The translations under genes were made by a program, and so were the position numbers. Below, one piece after another: positions 1 to 11,825 of a stretch of DNA of 64,000 bases; the first letter of the stretch is position 1; each line of letters starts with the position of its first letter. The notes below the pieces were generated by a model. That model was not told the origin of the DNA and did no database searches. It worked only from the letters and a program-made list of their open reading frames with translations. The DNA comes from Theobroma cacao (taxonomy: Eukaryota; Streptophyta; Magnoliopsida; Malvales; Malvaceae): NCBI RefSeq assembly GCF_000208745.1, contig NC_030853.1:1223948-1287947 (forward strand), given 5' to 3'.

Positions 1-791
1 GATGGTGAGTCAATCAACGGTCAAGAAGAGACCAAACAGTGGTGTGCTGGTGAGTCGTCGTGAGTGCAAGGGGAGAGTGCTCATCGAGCAAAGAGCTTAG
101 AAAATTCTAAGCTTAAAGAAAAGAGAGTTATTTGATTGTTGTTATTAAGACTTATTAGATATTTAGTTTAAAAGATACTTAGTTGTTAAGCTGTTATATA
201 ATTAGATAATTAGATAAGGGCTTAATTCTTGTACCCTTAGAGTTATATGGCATTAGGACTTAGATTAGTTTTCTAAGCTTTAAAAGGGGAGAGGTCATTA
301 TATATTTGTATTTGTATTATAAATTTCATGCTTTAAGGGACTTATTTTAATTTGTAATCGTATTTTAATTTTTTGGTGATGGAAATTATATTAATCAAAT
401 TATTAGGGTAATTTTTGTAAGAGATTTATTAGATGAAATAAATTAATTAATAAATAACTTTTTCATATTTTTGAACATTTTTGAATAAATAAGTCAAATG
501 AAATTGATGGTCACATATTTTGTAAATAAGGAAATTTTATATAGGAGTTTTATATGATTCTATTAGTGATATAATAAATATTTAAATAAAGATTTACTAT
601 ATAAATAGCTTTTTTTTTTGTTGCATTGGGAAGTTGAATATTGGTATGGATTATAAACTGATATATATAAAAATAAATAAAAAAGTTTGAAATGAAAAAA
701 ATAGTAATGAGATTATGTACTATTTGTATTTTATTTTTTGTTTGTTGATAATGCAATACGAACCCTTGAATCATAAAACTGTATGAATGAT

Positions 792-1300
792 ATACATGCA
801 AGAATACTATTAAAAAATATTAAATACAAAATCAGATGAGTCGATTAACCAATTTCAAATTTTGTAACCAAATCGAACCGATTCGACATAACTGACCTCC
901 TTAATCGAGTTAACCAATCTAAATTGATCCAATTTTGTCAATTAATTCAGTTAAGTCGGTTTTAATTGACTTTTACTCACCCCTAGATATAATTGAAGTT
1001 TACTGTTAATTTAAATGCCTGATAAATTCAAAATTTGTCAATTTAAATACATGCAAGAATACGATTTACAAAATAGTAAATACAAAATCGGTTAATTTGG
1101 TTAACCAATTTTAAATTTTTTAATCTAACTAACTTGACATAATCGATCTCTTTAATCGAATTAGCCAATCCGAATTAAATGAATTTTGTCAATTAATTCA
1201 ACTACATCAATTATAACCGACTTTGACTCACATCTAAATGTAAGTAAAGTTTACTCTTAATTTAAAAATAGGATAAATTGAAATTTCCAAAATGGAGTCA
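792..1300. repeat. Diverged tandem duplication, period about 255 bp
   Basis: The word ATACATGCAAGAATAC begins a unit at about 792 and again at about 1047. Both units continue in parallel with a TTAACCAATTT motif, a run of TCGA-containing words, GTCAATTAATTCA, and an AGTTTACT(G/C)TTAATTTAAA end. The copies differ by many substitutions and small indels, so the duplication is old. No coding content is visible. Confidence 0.75.
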
Positions 1301-1689
1301 AGAATATGACAAGTATTCGTATTATCTACTCATAGACTTGGCCGATTGAGCTATCTTTTTCCTTTCCTAAGCACGCATCACTTTTTTTTGACTTGAAGAA
1401 GCACAAGGCCTTTTTCTTCTTTTCTTGTCCTCGGATTGATTAGAAGAAAAATAAGCATCTTTTTGGAGCACAGCTCTCTGTTTTTGTGGATGGAATTGAC
1501 AACCAAATGACACAAAACTATTCCCCCATTCCTTACTCTTTGTTTTCGTCTAAACGTCAAAGTCTTTGCATCCTCTCTAATTAATAATGGTAGGATAAGG
1601 AAAATTGGGTGGTGGACACGCCCCTTTTTTCCTCACAATAGTTTTGACGATGAAGCAACCATTTCTTTGTTTTTATTTGCAAATTTTCA

Positions 1690-2400
1690 AGTTCGAAATG
1701 ATTATGTCCTCAGTAAACCATTTGGAATTAGTGCTTAACCACATTTCGTTATTACTTTTAAAGGAAACATTTTACGTCTTCTGATAATTTTAAATTGAAT
1801 TTAATATGAATCAGAATCGAGAGATAATTGATGTCAATATCTTATCTTTGGTCGTAATAGGGTCTTAATTTCAAATTTCATTCAATTTTGGGACTTGAAT
1901 TATAACATCCAAAGTTTTAAGGTTGCAAAAGTATTCAAACTATAGTGTTTTTTTTAAAAAAAATTATTTATAAATTTTTAACTCTCTTGAAACCCTAATT
2001 TCTGTCATGAATCTCATGACAAAGGCATGAAATGATCGAAACATCATATGTACTAATATTCTGCATTTTGCAAATCTAATTTCATTACCTTCGAATTTGC
2101 TATTGTAGTTAGCCATTCGAAATTGGTGCTTAATCACATTCAACTATTACTTTAAAACAAAACACCTTGCGTCTTTCGATAATTTTAAATAGAATTCAAT
2201 CTAAATTAAAATCGAAAAATAATTGACGTTAATACCCTATCTTTGGCCTTAGGATTTTAATTTTAAATTCCATTCAATTTTGGGAATTGAATTATAAATT
2301 CTGAAGTTTCAAGGATGCAAAAGCCATTCAGACAATGGGTTTCATTTTTTTTTTTAGTTCTCTTGAAACCCTAATTTGTGTCATGAATCTCATGACAAAT
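1690..2400. repeat. Diverged tandem duplication, period about 396 bp
   Basis: A unit starting near 1690 is repeated near 2090. Shared landmarks are GTGCTTAA(C/T)CACATT, CGATAATTTTAAAT-like words, CATTCAATTTTGGGA, and a closing segment CTCTTGAAACCCTAATTT followed by GTCATGAATCTCATGACAAA. The closing segment carries the AAACCCTAA word, which matches the plant telo-box, and a small palindrome TCATGAATCTCATGA. Copies are clearly diverged. Confidence 0.75.
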
Positions 2401-4395
2401 CTTTAACTGCTTTTTTTTTTTCCAAACCTTATTTTATTAATTCTTTTTTCTTTATGGAGCATGCTGCAGCAGCCCTCTTTAGTGCAGCAAACCCCTCTTT
2501 AGTGGTCTATCTGTCTACAACTTTTTGTCTCTCTCAAAAGCCCTGTTGGTCTCATAGCTTGTGCCATTTACTTCTCCTTACTAAACATAAGAACACATGA
2601 CATTATTTAATGAGAGTACTACCACTACCAAAGTTGCTAGGAAAATGATGGGCCTAATGGCCACAATTTCTAGATTTCTTTAATATTAATCCACCCCCTA
2701 AATTTTTTTGATCTAATATTGAACATTTAGGGTCCCAATTCTTAATTATATAATGATTAATTAACATTTAAATCAAAATCAAAATATATTGTCAAAATTT
2801 TGTTTAATAAATAAAGACAACCTCATATATATATATATATATTATTTTGAAACTGATAATATCTTATTTGTCATGTTCAAATGTGAGGTAAGCTAAAGGG
2901 GACTGTTCTTAGCCAATACCCTTTCGATATGGACAAGCATTAGGCTTTTCAAAGTATTGTCTTAAAAGAGGTTTTAGTAGTGATGTTTTTGGTATGTATT
3001 TGTGGTTTGAATTATTGATTGAAAGCTAAACAAAAAATCTTCTTCATTCCATCATCAGTCACATATTAAATTATGTCATGACTTAATTTTATCTTGATTT
3101 TGTAAAATGACTTGAGAGGTGTAGGTTAAAGTAAATATCTTACAACCAGAGTGAAATACCATTATTTTTAACGTTATTTTTCTTATTTCATGAATTAGAG
3201 GTGAGACACATACTTTTTTTTTCTTCTTTTTGGACCAAGGCCAGTCGGCCAGTTGATGTGGACGAAAGACATTGTTGAGTGGAGACTTTGGTTGAGAAGG
3301 GCATACTGTTAAGCTTTTTTTTTTTTTTTCAAAAAAAATGTTATTTATATGATATTTTGACGATTTTGAGCTTTGGGATATCATCAAATCAATAGCTAGT
3401 TTAGGGCTTAGATTTTTTGGGTTTTTCTTTGGGTCCAAAAAGCAAAACCTAAGGGAGTCCTCCATCATAATTCATCCACATGAATACACGCTTTTTGTAA
3501 AGTTAAATTAAAATTTGAAAGGGATTAAAGTGAGATTTAGTTACTTATAATGTAATGTGATTGCAAGTAATATGATTGCAGAGAAGATAATATTGCAGTG
3601 TTTGGTATATAAGTAAAGTAATGATTATAATTATAACGTTTGGTTTACAAATACTTTGTTAGAAATGCAATGTCAATTTTTAGAATTATTTTTATTTATT
3701 AAAATATAAATTTAAAATACATGTATTTTTTTATTATTAATTTTAATATAATATCATTTCGTAAATATATTTTTAATGTCATATATTTATTTTCATTTCT
3801 TATTATAATCTTATATATTTTATTTTTATTTTTAATATAATTTCTTATATTATATATTATATTTTAATTTTTTCTTTTAAAAGACAATATAAATTTTATT
3901 AACAATCACCATTCATCATCTAATAGAGAATGACTATTGAAAGTAACAAAAAGACATCCCTTAAAATCTAGATAAAAAAATTATAATATTGTAAAATATT
4001 TTTAACAAAGTAACAAAATTGAAGGGTAAACATATTTTTGACAACATTGTAGTATGCAATGAAATTTGATTGTATTGGTTTTGACTTGTAATCATATTAT
4101 ATCTATTGATTATAATGTGACGACATTGTAATCTTATATTATATTAATTTATTATAAAATAAATACTGTAATGCAATTTAATTAAACACATTATAAAAAA
4201 TATGCTATCTCTTCTATTATGCCAAATGCTATTTAAAGAAAATCACAAGCTACACAAGTCAATTTGGTGGAGGACCATTTCCCTAGATAAAGGGGGTAGG
4301 TTCTTTAATGCAAATGGCACTTGAAAATGTCTTTAACTTTTTCTCACCTTTTCAAGGTTTTAGGTAAAAAGAGATTTTAATTAAAAAAATATCAA

Positions 4396-4955
4396 AATCT
4401 AATAAAGTTAATTAAAAGAAGTCTCCAACTTATCAGCAAAATAGTAAAATCTTTTTATTGGTTATATAAGAAGTTTGGAACACATCAAACCTTTATTAAA
4501 GTGAAATATCTCCATTTGATTGATAGTTTTGATATTTGTTATTTTTTTATTTTTATCTTTATTCATTAAAAATAAAAAATAATAAAAATATCAATCTAAT
4601 GGAGTCTTAATTATTGTATAAAAAAAATTCAAAGATCTTGATTTTAAATTTCTTTATAAAAAATCTAATAAAGTTAGCCGAAAAGGTTCCTTGGTGTTAA
4701 AACTTTAAGTTAGTTAGCAAAATCCTTTTTACTAGTTATTCAAGAAATTTAGACTAAATCAAACTTCTATTAAAATGAAATAATTCCACTCCATTGATAC
4801 TTTTGTTATTTGTTGTTGTTATTTATTTATTTATTATTTTTTGTTCTCTACTCATTTTAAAAATAAAAAAGTAAATAGTAAAAAATCAATGGAAAGGGAC
4901 TTTAATTATTGTATCAAATAACCAAATATCTCAAGTTTAAATTCTTTCTACAAAG
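4396..4955. repeat. Diverged tandem duplication, period about 266 bp
   Basis: The word AATCTAATAAAGTTA occurs at about 4396 and 4662. Each copy then shows a TTAGCAAAAT/TCAGCAAAAT word, CTTTTTA with a TTAT following, a TCAAACTTCTATTAAA-like word, a CCATTTGATTGATA/CCACTCCATTGATA word and an ACTTTAATTATTGTAT-like end. The region is more than 75% AT and has no coding content. Confidence 0.6.
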
Positions 4956-5079
4956 TCTATATTTATTAAAAATAAAAATTAAATGGGTAAATAAAAAATT
5001 GGGTACAAATTTCCACCTAAATAAAAATAGAAAAAAAGGACAGGAATGTTATTATTAGGTTATAAGAGGGATGGTTATA

Positions 5080-5225
5080 TCTTATCAATTTAATCAAATC
5101 CATTTTTTGATATTATATTAAAAGAAATTATATTTATTTGTTTCCACTTAATTAAATATATATGTTGTTTTTTTTTCTTCTTAACCTTAAATGGATATTT
5201 ATCGGGTTTGGATATTTAAAGAGTA
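5080..5225 (+). repeat. Dispersed repeat, second copy at 28085-28220
   Basis: This segment and the one at about 28085-28220 share CATTTTTTGATATTATAT, an AAAGGAATTATATTTATTT-like word, a (TA)n stretch, TTGTTTTTTG/TTGTTTTTTT and then CTAAATGGATATTTA. Order and orientation are the same in both copies, 23 kb apart, which marks a dispersed non-coding repeat. The element type is not recognised. Confidence 0.6.
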
Positions 5226-5569
5226 ATTTTAAGATATTAGGATACGATTTTGAATTATATTTTTAAATTTTATTTAGATAATTATAATTTGAGTACATTA
5301 TAATTTACTAGGGTTTGGGTATCTTAGCTGTCGACATAAGATCATTACCCCCTACCCTTATTTGCAATTATCAACTACATGTTGGGCTGCTAGCCCACAT
5401 TCATCATACCTATCAAGGGCCCGAATAAAATAATCCAGAAGGCCTCGGTGGGCCCAAATTGTTGATAATACGTCAACGTTTCATCTGTTTTTCAATTTTT
5501 TTTGGCTCAATCATGTTTCCTTTTGATAATCGCAAACTCGCCAAAGTCAGAAAAACGACGATCAAAATC

Positions 5570-5575
5570 CACGTG
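5570..5575. promoter_or_regulatory. G-box (CACGTG) upstream of golgin gene
   Basis: A palindromic CACGTG core lies about 244 bp upstream of the golgin candidate 6 start codon, in the region expected to be proximal promoter or the start of the 5' UTR. G-boxes are known binding sites for plant bZIP and bHLH factors. Function here is inferred from position only. Confidence 0.3.
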
Positions 5576-5818
5576 AAACGCAGATCCAAATTGAATTGAG
5601 ATCCCTCTTTCTGTCTTTTTCCTTCTCTTTTCACTTCACTCGATCCTCTCCAGGTTTCTCCAATTTTTCCAATTTTTTCCCTTATTTTTTTAATCCCTAA
5701 TTATTAGCTTCAATTAGGTCAATTAGCTTTTGTTTAGTTACTTAACGCTTCGGCTTTCTTTTTTTTTTTTTTTTTAATCTCTTCAGGATTGTCTGTGCTC
5801 CGTAGTTGAGCTTCGAAG

Positions 5819-8186
5819 ATGGATTTGGCGTCGCGTTATAAGGTAATTTTCTCTGCTTAATTTCTACAATTATTTTTGTTTAGGATTGATTGGAGTAAAT
5901 TTTACTGTAGTGAAGCTTTTGATTTCAAAAAATGTGAAATTTTAATTTAGTATTAGTCCAATATTGATGTTAAAATAAATGTGATGAACAAAATCAACGA
6001 ATTTAATACAATAGAGAGTCTTATGTGTATAAATTTGATTTAGCCTCTTGAATTTCTTATGAAAAGCGTGGTTTGGATTCTGCATTTTCCCGAAAAGTGT
6101 GTAAAATTTTGATTAAGGTCATGCATGCATGTTATGTTGCTTAAATGGATTCTGTTGTGCTTTGATTAAGAGTTAAGCGATTGGTGAATTTTTGATGTGA
6201 TAGTCTGTCATCTTGGTGTTTTATCATTATGTGTATTAAACTCTGAGTTCTTGTGCAGGGGGTTGTTGGATTTGTTTTTGGCAATGAGAATTCTGGTTCC
6301 AGTGAAGATAGGTAAGTTAAATGAGAATATTAGTAATTGCTGTTTATTTTTCTACATTTGATGTTGATGATGCAACTGATTTACTATTTGTCCCATGTCA
6401 ATAGTTATGTTGAACGCTTGCTCGACCGCATAAGTAATGGTGTCCTGGCAGAGGACAGGAGGACTGCTATTGCAGAGCTTCAGTCTGTTGTGGCTGAAAG
6501 CCGTGCTGCCCAGCTAGCTTTTGGAGCAATGGGTGTGTGTTTCTACCTCGTTCAATAATGCTAGTACTGAAGTTAAATTCCTGTCTTTCTTGTCATGTGT
6601 TTCTATCTTGTTTAATAAAGCTAGTATGTACATTTTTGCAGGCTTTCCTGTACTCATGGGTGTCTTAAAGGAAGAACGAGATGATGTTGAAATGGTTTTA
6701 GATCTCTCTTGTTCGCTATGTTTCCTCAATTTGTTCCTCTTGTTGTTTCGTGTACACTGTTTCTTAGTAACACGTATATAGTACCTCACAGAGAACTTTG
6801 ATCCAGCAGTCTGCTGTTGATAAAAATATCTTCTTGGCACTTTTAAGACTATGGTTTTGTGGAGAACAATAATATTAAAAATCTTTTTCGGAAAAGCTGG
6901 GGAGGAAACATTTGAATTGTCTTTAAGGAGGATTAAAAATTGAAAATTAAATCTGTAATTTTTAAAATACGTAAATACATTCTGTATTGGTTTTTATTAC
7001 TGAAGCATGAAAGGGTCTAGTGGTTGGGTTTGACAGTTGGATGATATCTAAGAATATGATCTGTATTTATGTTTCTATTAGTCTGTTCCCCTCTATTTGG
7101 GCAAGCCTTTTTAATGCCTAACTCCATATTTTCCTGCTGGTTACCTCCCATGTTATGACCTAAGAATTTCTGGTAATTGTTCTTGGGGAATAATATTTTG
7201 CTGTTTTTTTATCTTGTAGTTCAAATATTTTTATTTTCCTTTATTCTCCCCATTTGGCTTTGTTGATTGAAGATTTCCTGAAAATGGATAAAACATTGAA
7301 TACCATTCATTCCCTTTATGCAGGTTCGTGGTGCCCTTGAAACTCTTGTTAGTGCATTGACACCTATTGATCATGTGAAAGGGCCTACAAATGAGGTTCA
7401 GCCAGCTTTAATGAATACTGATTTGCTTTCCCGAGAATCAGAGAGCATTTCTCTTCTGCTAACTTTGCTGGTGAGAGTTCTTTATATGGATCTGGAACTT
7501 ACTTCATGTGTTATTTTGGATCTTTCTTGTAATAGTGTCATTATCTTTTCTGTTCGTGATTTTGTAGTCAGAGGAGGATTTCTATGTGCGATATTACACT
7601 CTTCAAATTTTGACAGCCCTTCTTACTAATTCCCCTAATAGGTATGAGTCTTACAGAAATCCCTTGCATTCTAGAATTTTTTTCATTGGTTTCTGCTCGA
7701 AAACATCTTGCTGAGTTCCTATTCAGGTTACAGGAAGCAATTCTGTCCATTCCTCGTGGTATAACTCGGCTCATGGATATGCTGATGGACCGTGAGGTAC
7801 ACTGCTTTATTCACCAAATGATCCTCTTGCAAATTTTGTTAAATATTATTTTCTGCTTTATTGTAGGCCTGCTTGTTGCAATATGACTCTTCAGGAACCT
7901 TTTGGTTATCTTACCTAAATTTCATGTCTCTGTCATTTACTTAGATTGACATCATCAAACATGAAGATCTAAAATTTGAACTTGTCTCAAAATTTGATTG
8001 GCATAGGCTATTGATGATATCATGCAATTGCTTTTCTTTTCTATAAAGTTTAACTGTTGACCTTACAGGTTATAAGAAATGAAGCCTTATTGCTTCTCAC
8101 ATACTTGACTCGTGAAGCTGAGGTGAGCTTTTGGGTTTATTGCCCCCCCCCCCCCCCCACCCCCCACCNNNNNNNNNNNNNNNCTG

Positions 8187-8224
<38 letters not shown>

Positions 8225-11200
8225 CCATACTAATTAAGAGAGTTCTATAATTTCAGGAGATTCAGAAAATTGTGGTCTTTGAAGGTGCATTTGAGAAAAT
8301 TTTTAGTATTATTAAGGAGGAAGGAGGTTCTGAAGGGGGTGTTGTTGTGCAGGTGATTCATTGGATTTATTTTTTTTAAAATTCAGTGAACTTGTTCTGG
8401 CTTGTTTGCTGTTGAACCATTCTTTTTTTTTTTTAATCTGTGGCTTGTTTAGCTAAGCCATGTGTTTAGCTATGCTACTGTTCGAATAATCTATAAATGA
8501 ATTAACAAGGTACTCATATGTTGTTCTTGCACAGGACTGTCTCGAGTTGCTGAACAATCTTCTTCGCAGTAGTGCATCAAATCAGGTTTACTCCATGTTT
8601 TATTTTCATTGTTGTTCTTCTCTATTTATGAGGTTTTCTCTGCTTCTGAATTTACGTGCATTTCAGGTACTACTAAGGGAGACTATGGGCTTTGACCCAT
8701 TAATATCAATCTTGAAACTAAGAGGAAGTACTTACAGTTTCACTCAACAGAAGGTTAGATACTCAAGTGTTTATAGCTTTATATGGCTTCTGTTTTTCCT
8801 CCATTTCCAGTTCCTGTTGATACTTTTGCATGTTATCACAATCTTACTGGTTATTTGCTGTTGTCCATGAAACAAACAACATGCCAGTAGACCATTAACT
8901 TACTCAGTGCGTTGGAGACCATTAATTTGTTGATGATGGGAGGTTCAGAAGCTGATCCTCAAAAAGATTCAAACAAGATCACCAATAAAACAGTCCTAGT
9001 TCAGGTCTATCACGAATCATATCTGCTTGCATTGTCTGTCTAAAGAGCTATCTGTTTATGTGACATATTATCTTGTTTTCTGTTTTTGTGTTTGTAGAAA
9101 AAGTTGTTGGACTATCTGCTAATGCTGGGTGTTGAAAGCCAGTGGGCTCCAATTGCTGTGCGCTGTTCAGTAAGTCAGTTCTCTAGATTTGTTCTTCTTC
9201 TTCTTCTTTTCCACATACCCCTCTTTAATGATTATATTTTGCCAGGCACTAAGGTCCATCGGTGATTTGATTGCTGGGAATGCCAAGAATCTGGATGCTC
9301 TTTCTAGCAAAGTTCTTGGCGAGGAGCCACAAGTAGAACTTGCTTTGAATTCTATTCTCCGAATCATTTTGCGAACATCTAGTATGCAAGAGTTTATTGC
9401 AGCTGACCATGTCTTTAAGAACTTTTGTGAGGTTTATATCATAGGTTTTTTTTTTTGGTTAATAATTATGCCTATGTAATTTACATAGAAGTATCTCACA
9501 TGTATGTGAACTGTTGTTTCTTGATTGTGAATTTGGATCTTATTTCTAGAAAAACACGGATGGGCAAGCAATGTTAGCATCCACATTAATTCCTCAACCA
9601 AATTCGATGACTCATGCTCCCCTTGAGGAGGATGTGAACATGTCATTTGGAAGGTTTGTTTGCTCTTAATGCTTTCTGTTCTGCACTAGGAAAAATGTGT
9701 TGAATTCTATTGAGCTGGTTACATCTTAAAGTTTTACTTCACTATTTTCTTGCTTCGTATAAAGACTCCTTCATTTGATGGAATTATTTAATTATGTTGT
9801 ATATGTGGCAGCATGCTGTTACATGGTCTGAGTGAAAGTGATGGTGATCTTGAGGTAACCTAATGTTCTCAATTCTCCATTGTGCATCATCAACTTAGTG
9901 AAAAAGAACTATACAGAGAGCCTAAATTTGTTGGATCATATTGTATAATATTTGATTTTATATAATATTGCATGAAGAATTTATAAATATTGATCTCCGT
10001 TATATAGAATATTAGATTTTCTTCATGGTGCTTAGTGCCTGAGAATTATCCAGCTGACATTGTGAAATACAGACTTGTTGCAGGGCTGCTAGTGTTCTTA
10101 CTCACATTCTCAAGGACAACACTCAGTGCAAGGAACGGGTATGCTGTCACATTTTATGTCTCTTTTTCACTTGCATCTAGAGCAAAACGGTAACTGTATG
10201 CTTTGTATTTGCTTCTATTTTTCTGTAATATAATTTCAATGGACATCATGCAGGTTTTACGGATTGAGCTTGAAGCGCCAATGCCATCCTTAGGAGCTCC
10301 AGAGCTACTATTGCACCGTATTGTTAGGTACTTGGCTGTTGCCTCTTCCATGAAAAATAAAGATGGGAAGCCAGGTTACTCATATGTTCAACCAATTATC
10401 TTGAAACTGCTTGTCACTTGGCTAGCAGATTGCCCAAGTGCAGTGCAGTGCTTCTTAGATTCACGCCCCCACTTAACGTATATGCTTGAGTTGGTGTCAA
10501 ATACATCATCAACTGTGTGTGTTAGGGGTTTGGCTGCAGTTCTCCTGGGAGAATGTGTGATTTACAATAAATCTAGTGAAAGTGGAAAGGATGGTTTTAC
10601 CATAGCTGATGCCATAAGCCAGAAAATTGGGCTTACGGCATATTTTCTGAAGTTTGATGAGATGCAGAGAAGCTTCCTTTTCTCTTCAGTGAAGCCAGCT
10701 CAGTCCCATAAACCATTGACAAGGTCCACTGCTGCTAGTATGGCAGAGATTGAAGATGGTGAAGAGAGTGATTTGTCAGATCAGAAGAATGAGGATCATC
10801 CAATCCTCACATCAATATTTGATGCTCAGTTTGTTAATTTTGTGAAGAGTTTGGAAGTGTATATTCGAGAAAACATTGTAGATGTTTACAGTCGCCCTAA
10901 GAGTGATGTGGCAGTTGTGCCTGCAGAAATGGAACAAAAGGGTGGAGAAAGTGACAAGGACTATATCAAGCGGCTAAAAGCATTTGTGGAGAAACAATGC
11001 TCTGAGATACAGGTAATTGAAATTTCAAAAAAGAACTCTTTAATTGGAAACAACTTTACTGTTAAAGACTGGTATCAATTAGCAGGGTTAGCAAATTTTG
11101 TTTGTTAATTAACAGTCTGCTATCTGCCATTATTCTGAAACTTTTATATGATTGTTGATTAACTGCAGGTGTGTTTGCTTATAAGCTATGTTCTGGATCA

Positions 11201-11825
11201 CTGTTCTGAACGTTTAAATGGATGCACTTAGCTACTGATCTTCTGTTTTCCTTCTGCTTTTTATTTATAGAAACTTCTTGGCCGGAATGCCACTTTGGCT
11301 GAGGATTTGGCAAGGACCGGTGGGAGTGGGAATTCTCAACCTGAGCTAAGGGTGGGCAGCGGCTCAGATAGGGTCCAGGCAGAGACACTTCGTAGAGATC
11401 TTCAGGAGGCATCTCAGAGGATAGAGATGCTCAAGGCAGAGAAAGCTAAGATCGAATCAGAGGCATCGATGTACCAGAATTTGGTTGGGAAGCTGGAGTC
11501 TGATCTCAAGAGTCTATCCGATGCTTACAATAGTCTTGAACAGACCAATCTCCACCTAGAAAAAGAGGTGAAAGGTTTGAAGAGCGGAGGTACATCAACC
11601 TCTCCTGATATCGAGTCAATAAAGGCCGGAGCTAGGGAAGAAGCTCAGAAGGAAAGCGAAGCAGAGCTGAATGATTTACTTGTGTGCCTTGGGCAAGAAC
11701 AGAGCAAGGTGGAAAAGTTGAGTGCAAGGTTATCGGAACTAGGCGAAGATGTCTGCAAACTGCTTGAAGGTATAGGAGATGATATGGGGCTGCCTGAAGA
11801 TGATGATGAAGAGGAAGAAGACTAA
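5819..11825 (+). CDS. GC6: Golgin candidate 6 (p115/Uso1-type tethering factor)
   Basis: Nineteen coding exons give a 911-residue protein, close to the roughly 914 residues of the Arabidopsis protein: 5819-5842, 6259-6311, 6405-6532, 6642-6694, 7324-7470, 7568-7641, 7727-7796, 8069-8122, 8257-8352, 8535-8585, 8667-8753, 8891-9004, 9098-9169, 9246-9431, 9550-9653, 9812-9854, 10073-10138, 10254-11012 and 11271-11825. All joins are GT-AG and the reading frame closes exactly. The family (plant MAIGO4/GC6, animal p115, yeast Uso1) tethers COPII vesicles at the ER-Golgi interface. Residues 1 to about 727 form the armadillo-like globular head. The last exon encodes a heptad-rich coiled coil (about 760-885) and a very acidic tail ending in EDDDEEEED, typical of p115. 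The first exon encodes only eight residues (MDLASRYK); a CT-rich leader precedes it and may contain a 5' UTR intron. The 15-base assembly gap at 8169-8183 falls in an intron and does not touch coding sequence. I see no frameshift or internal stop. Confidence 0.95.
8142..8218. repeat. Poly-C run, 15-N assembly gap and (TA)n microsatellite
   Basis: Inside an intron of the golgin gene a near-pure C run (8142-8168) is followed by 15 N (8169-8183) and then an alternating TA tract (about 8190-8218). The low-complexity flanks explain why the assembler left the gap. The true length between the two tracts is unknown. Confidence 0.9.

Larger units (their letters stand above)
1..5558. other. AT-rich intergenic region, no gene seen
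   Basis: No open reading frame here has recognisable protein content; the few 60-130 codon frames are low complexity and lie in AT-rich DNA. The stretch holds three pairs of diverged tandem repeats (listed separately), a short (TA)n tract near 2826-2842, several long A or T runs, and around 3540-4200 a block rich in TAAT-type words that may be an old non-autonomous transposon (inference, ends not defined). The last 200 bases become less AT-rich and lead into the promoter and 5' UTR of the golgin gene. Confidence 0.7.
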
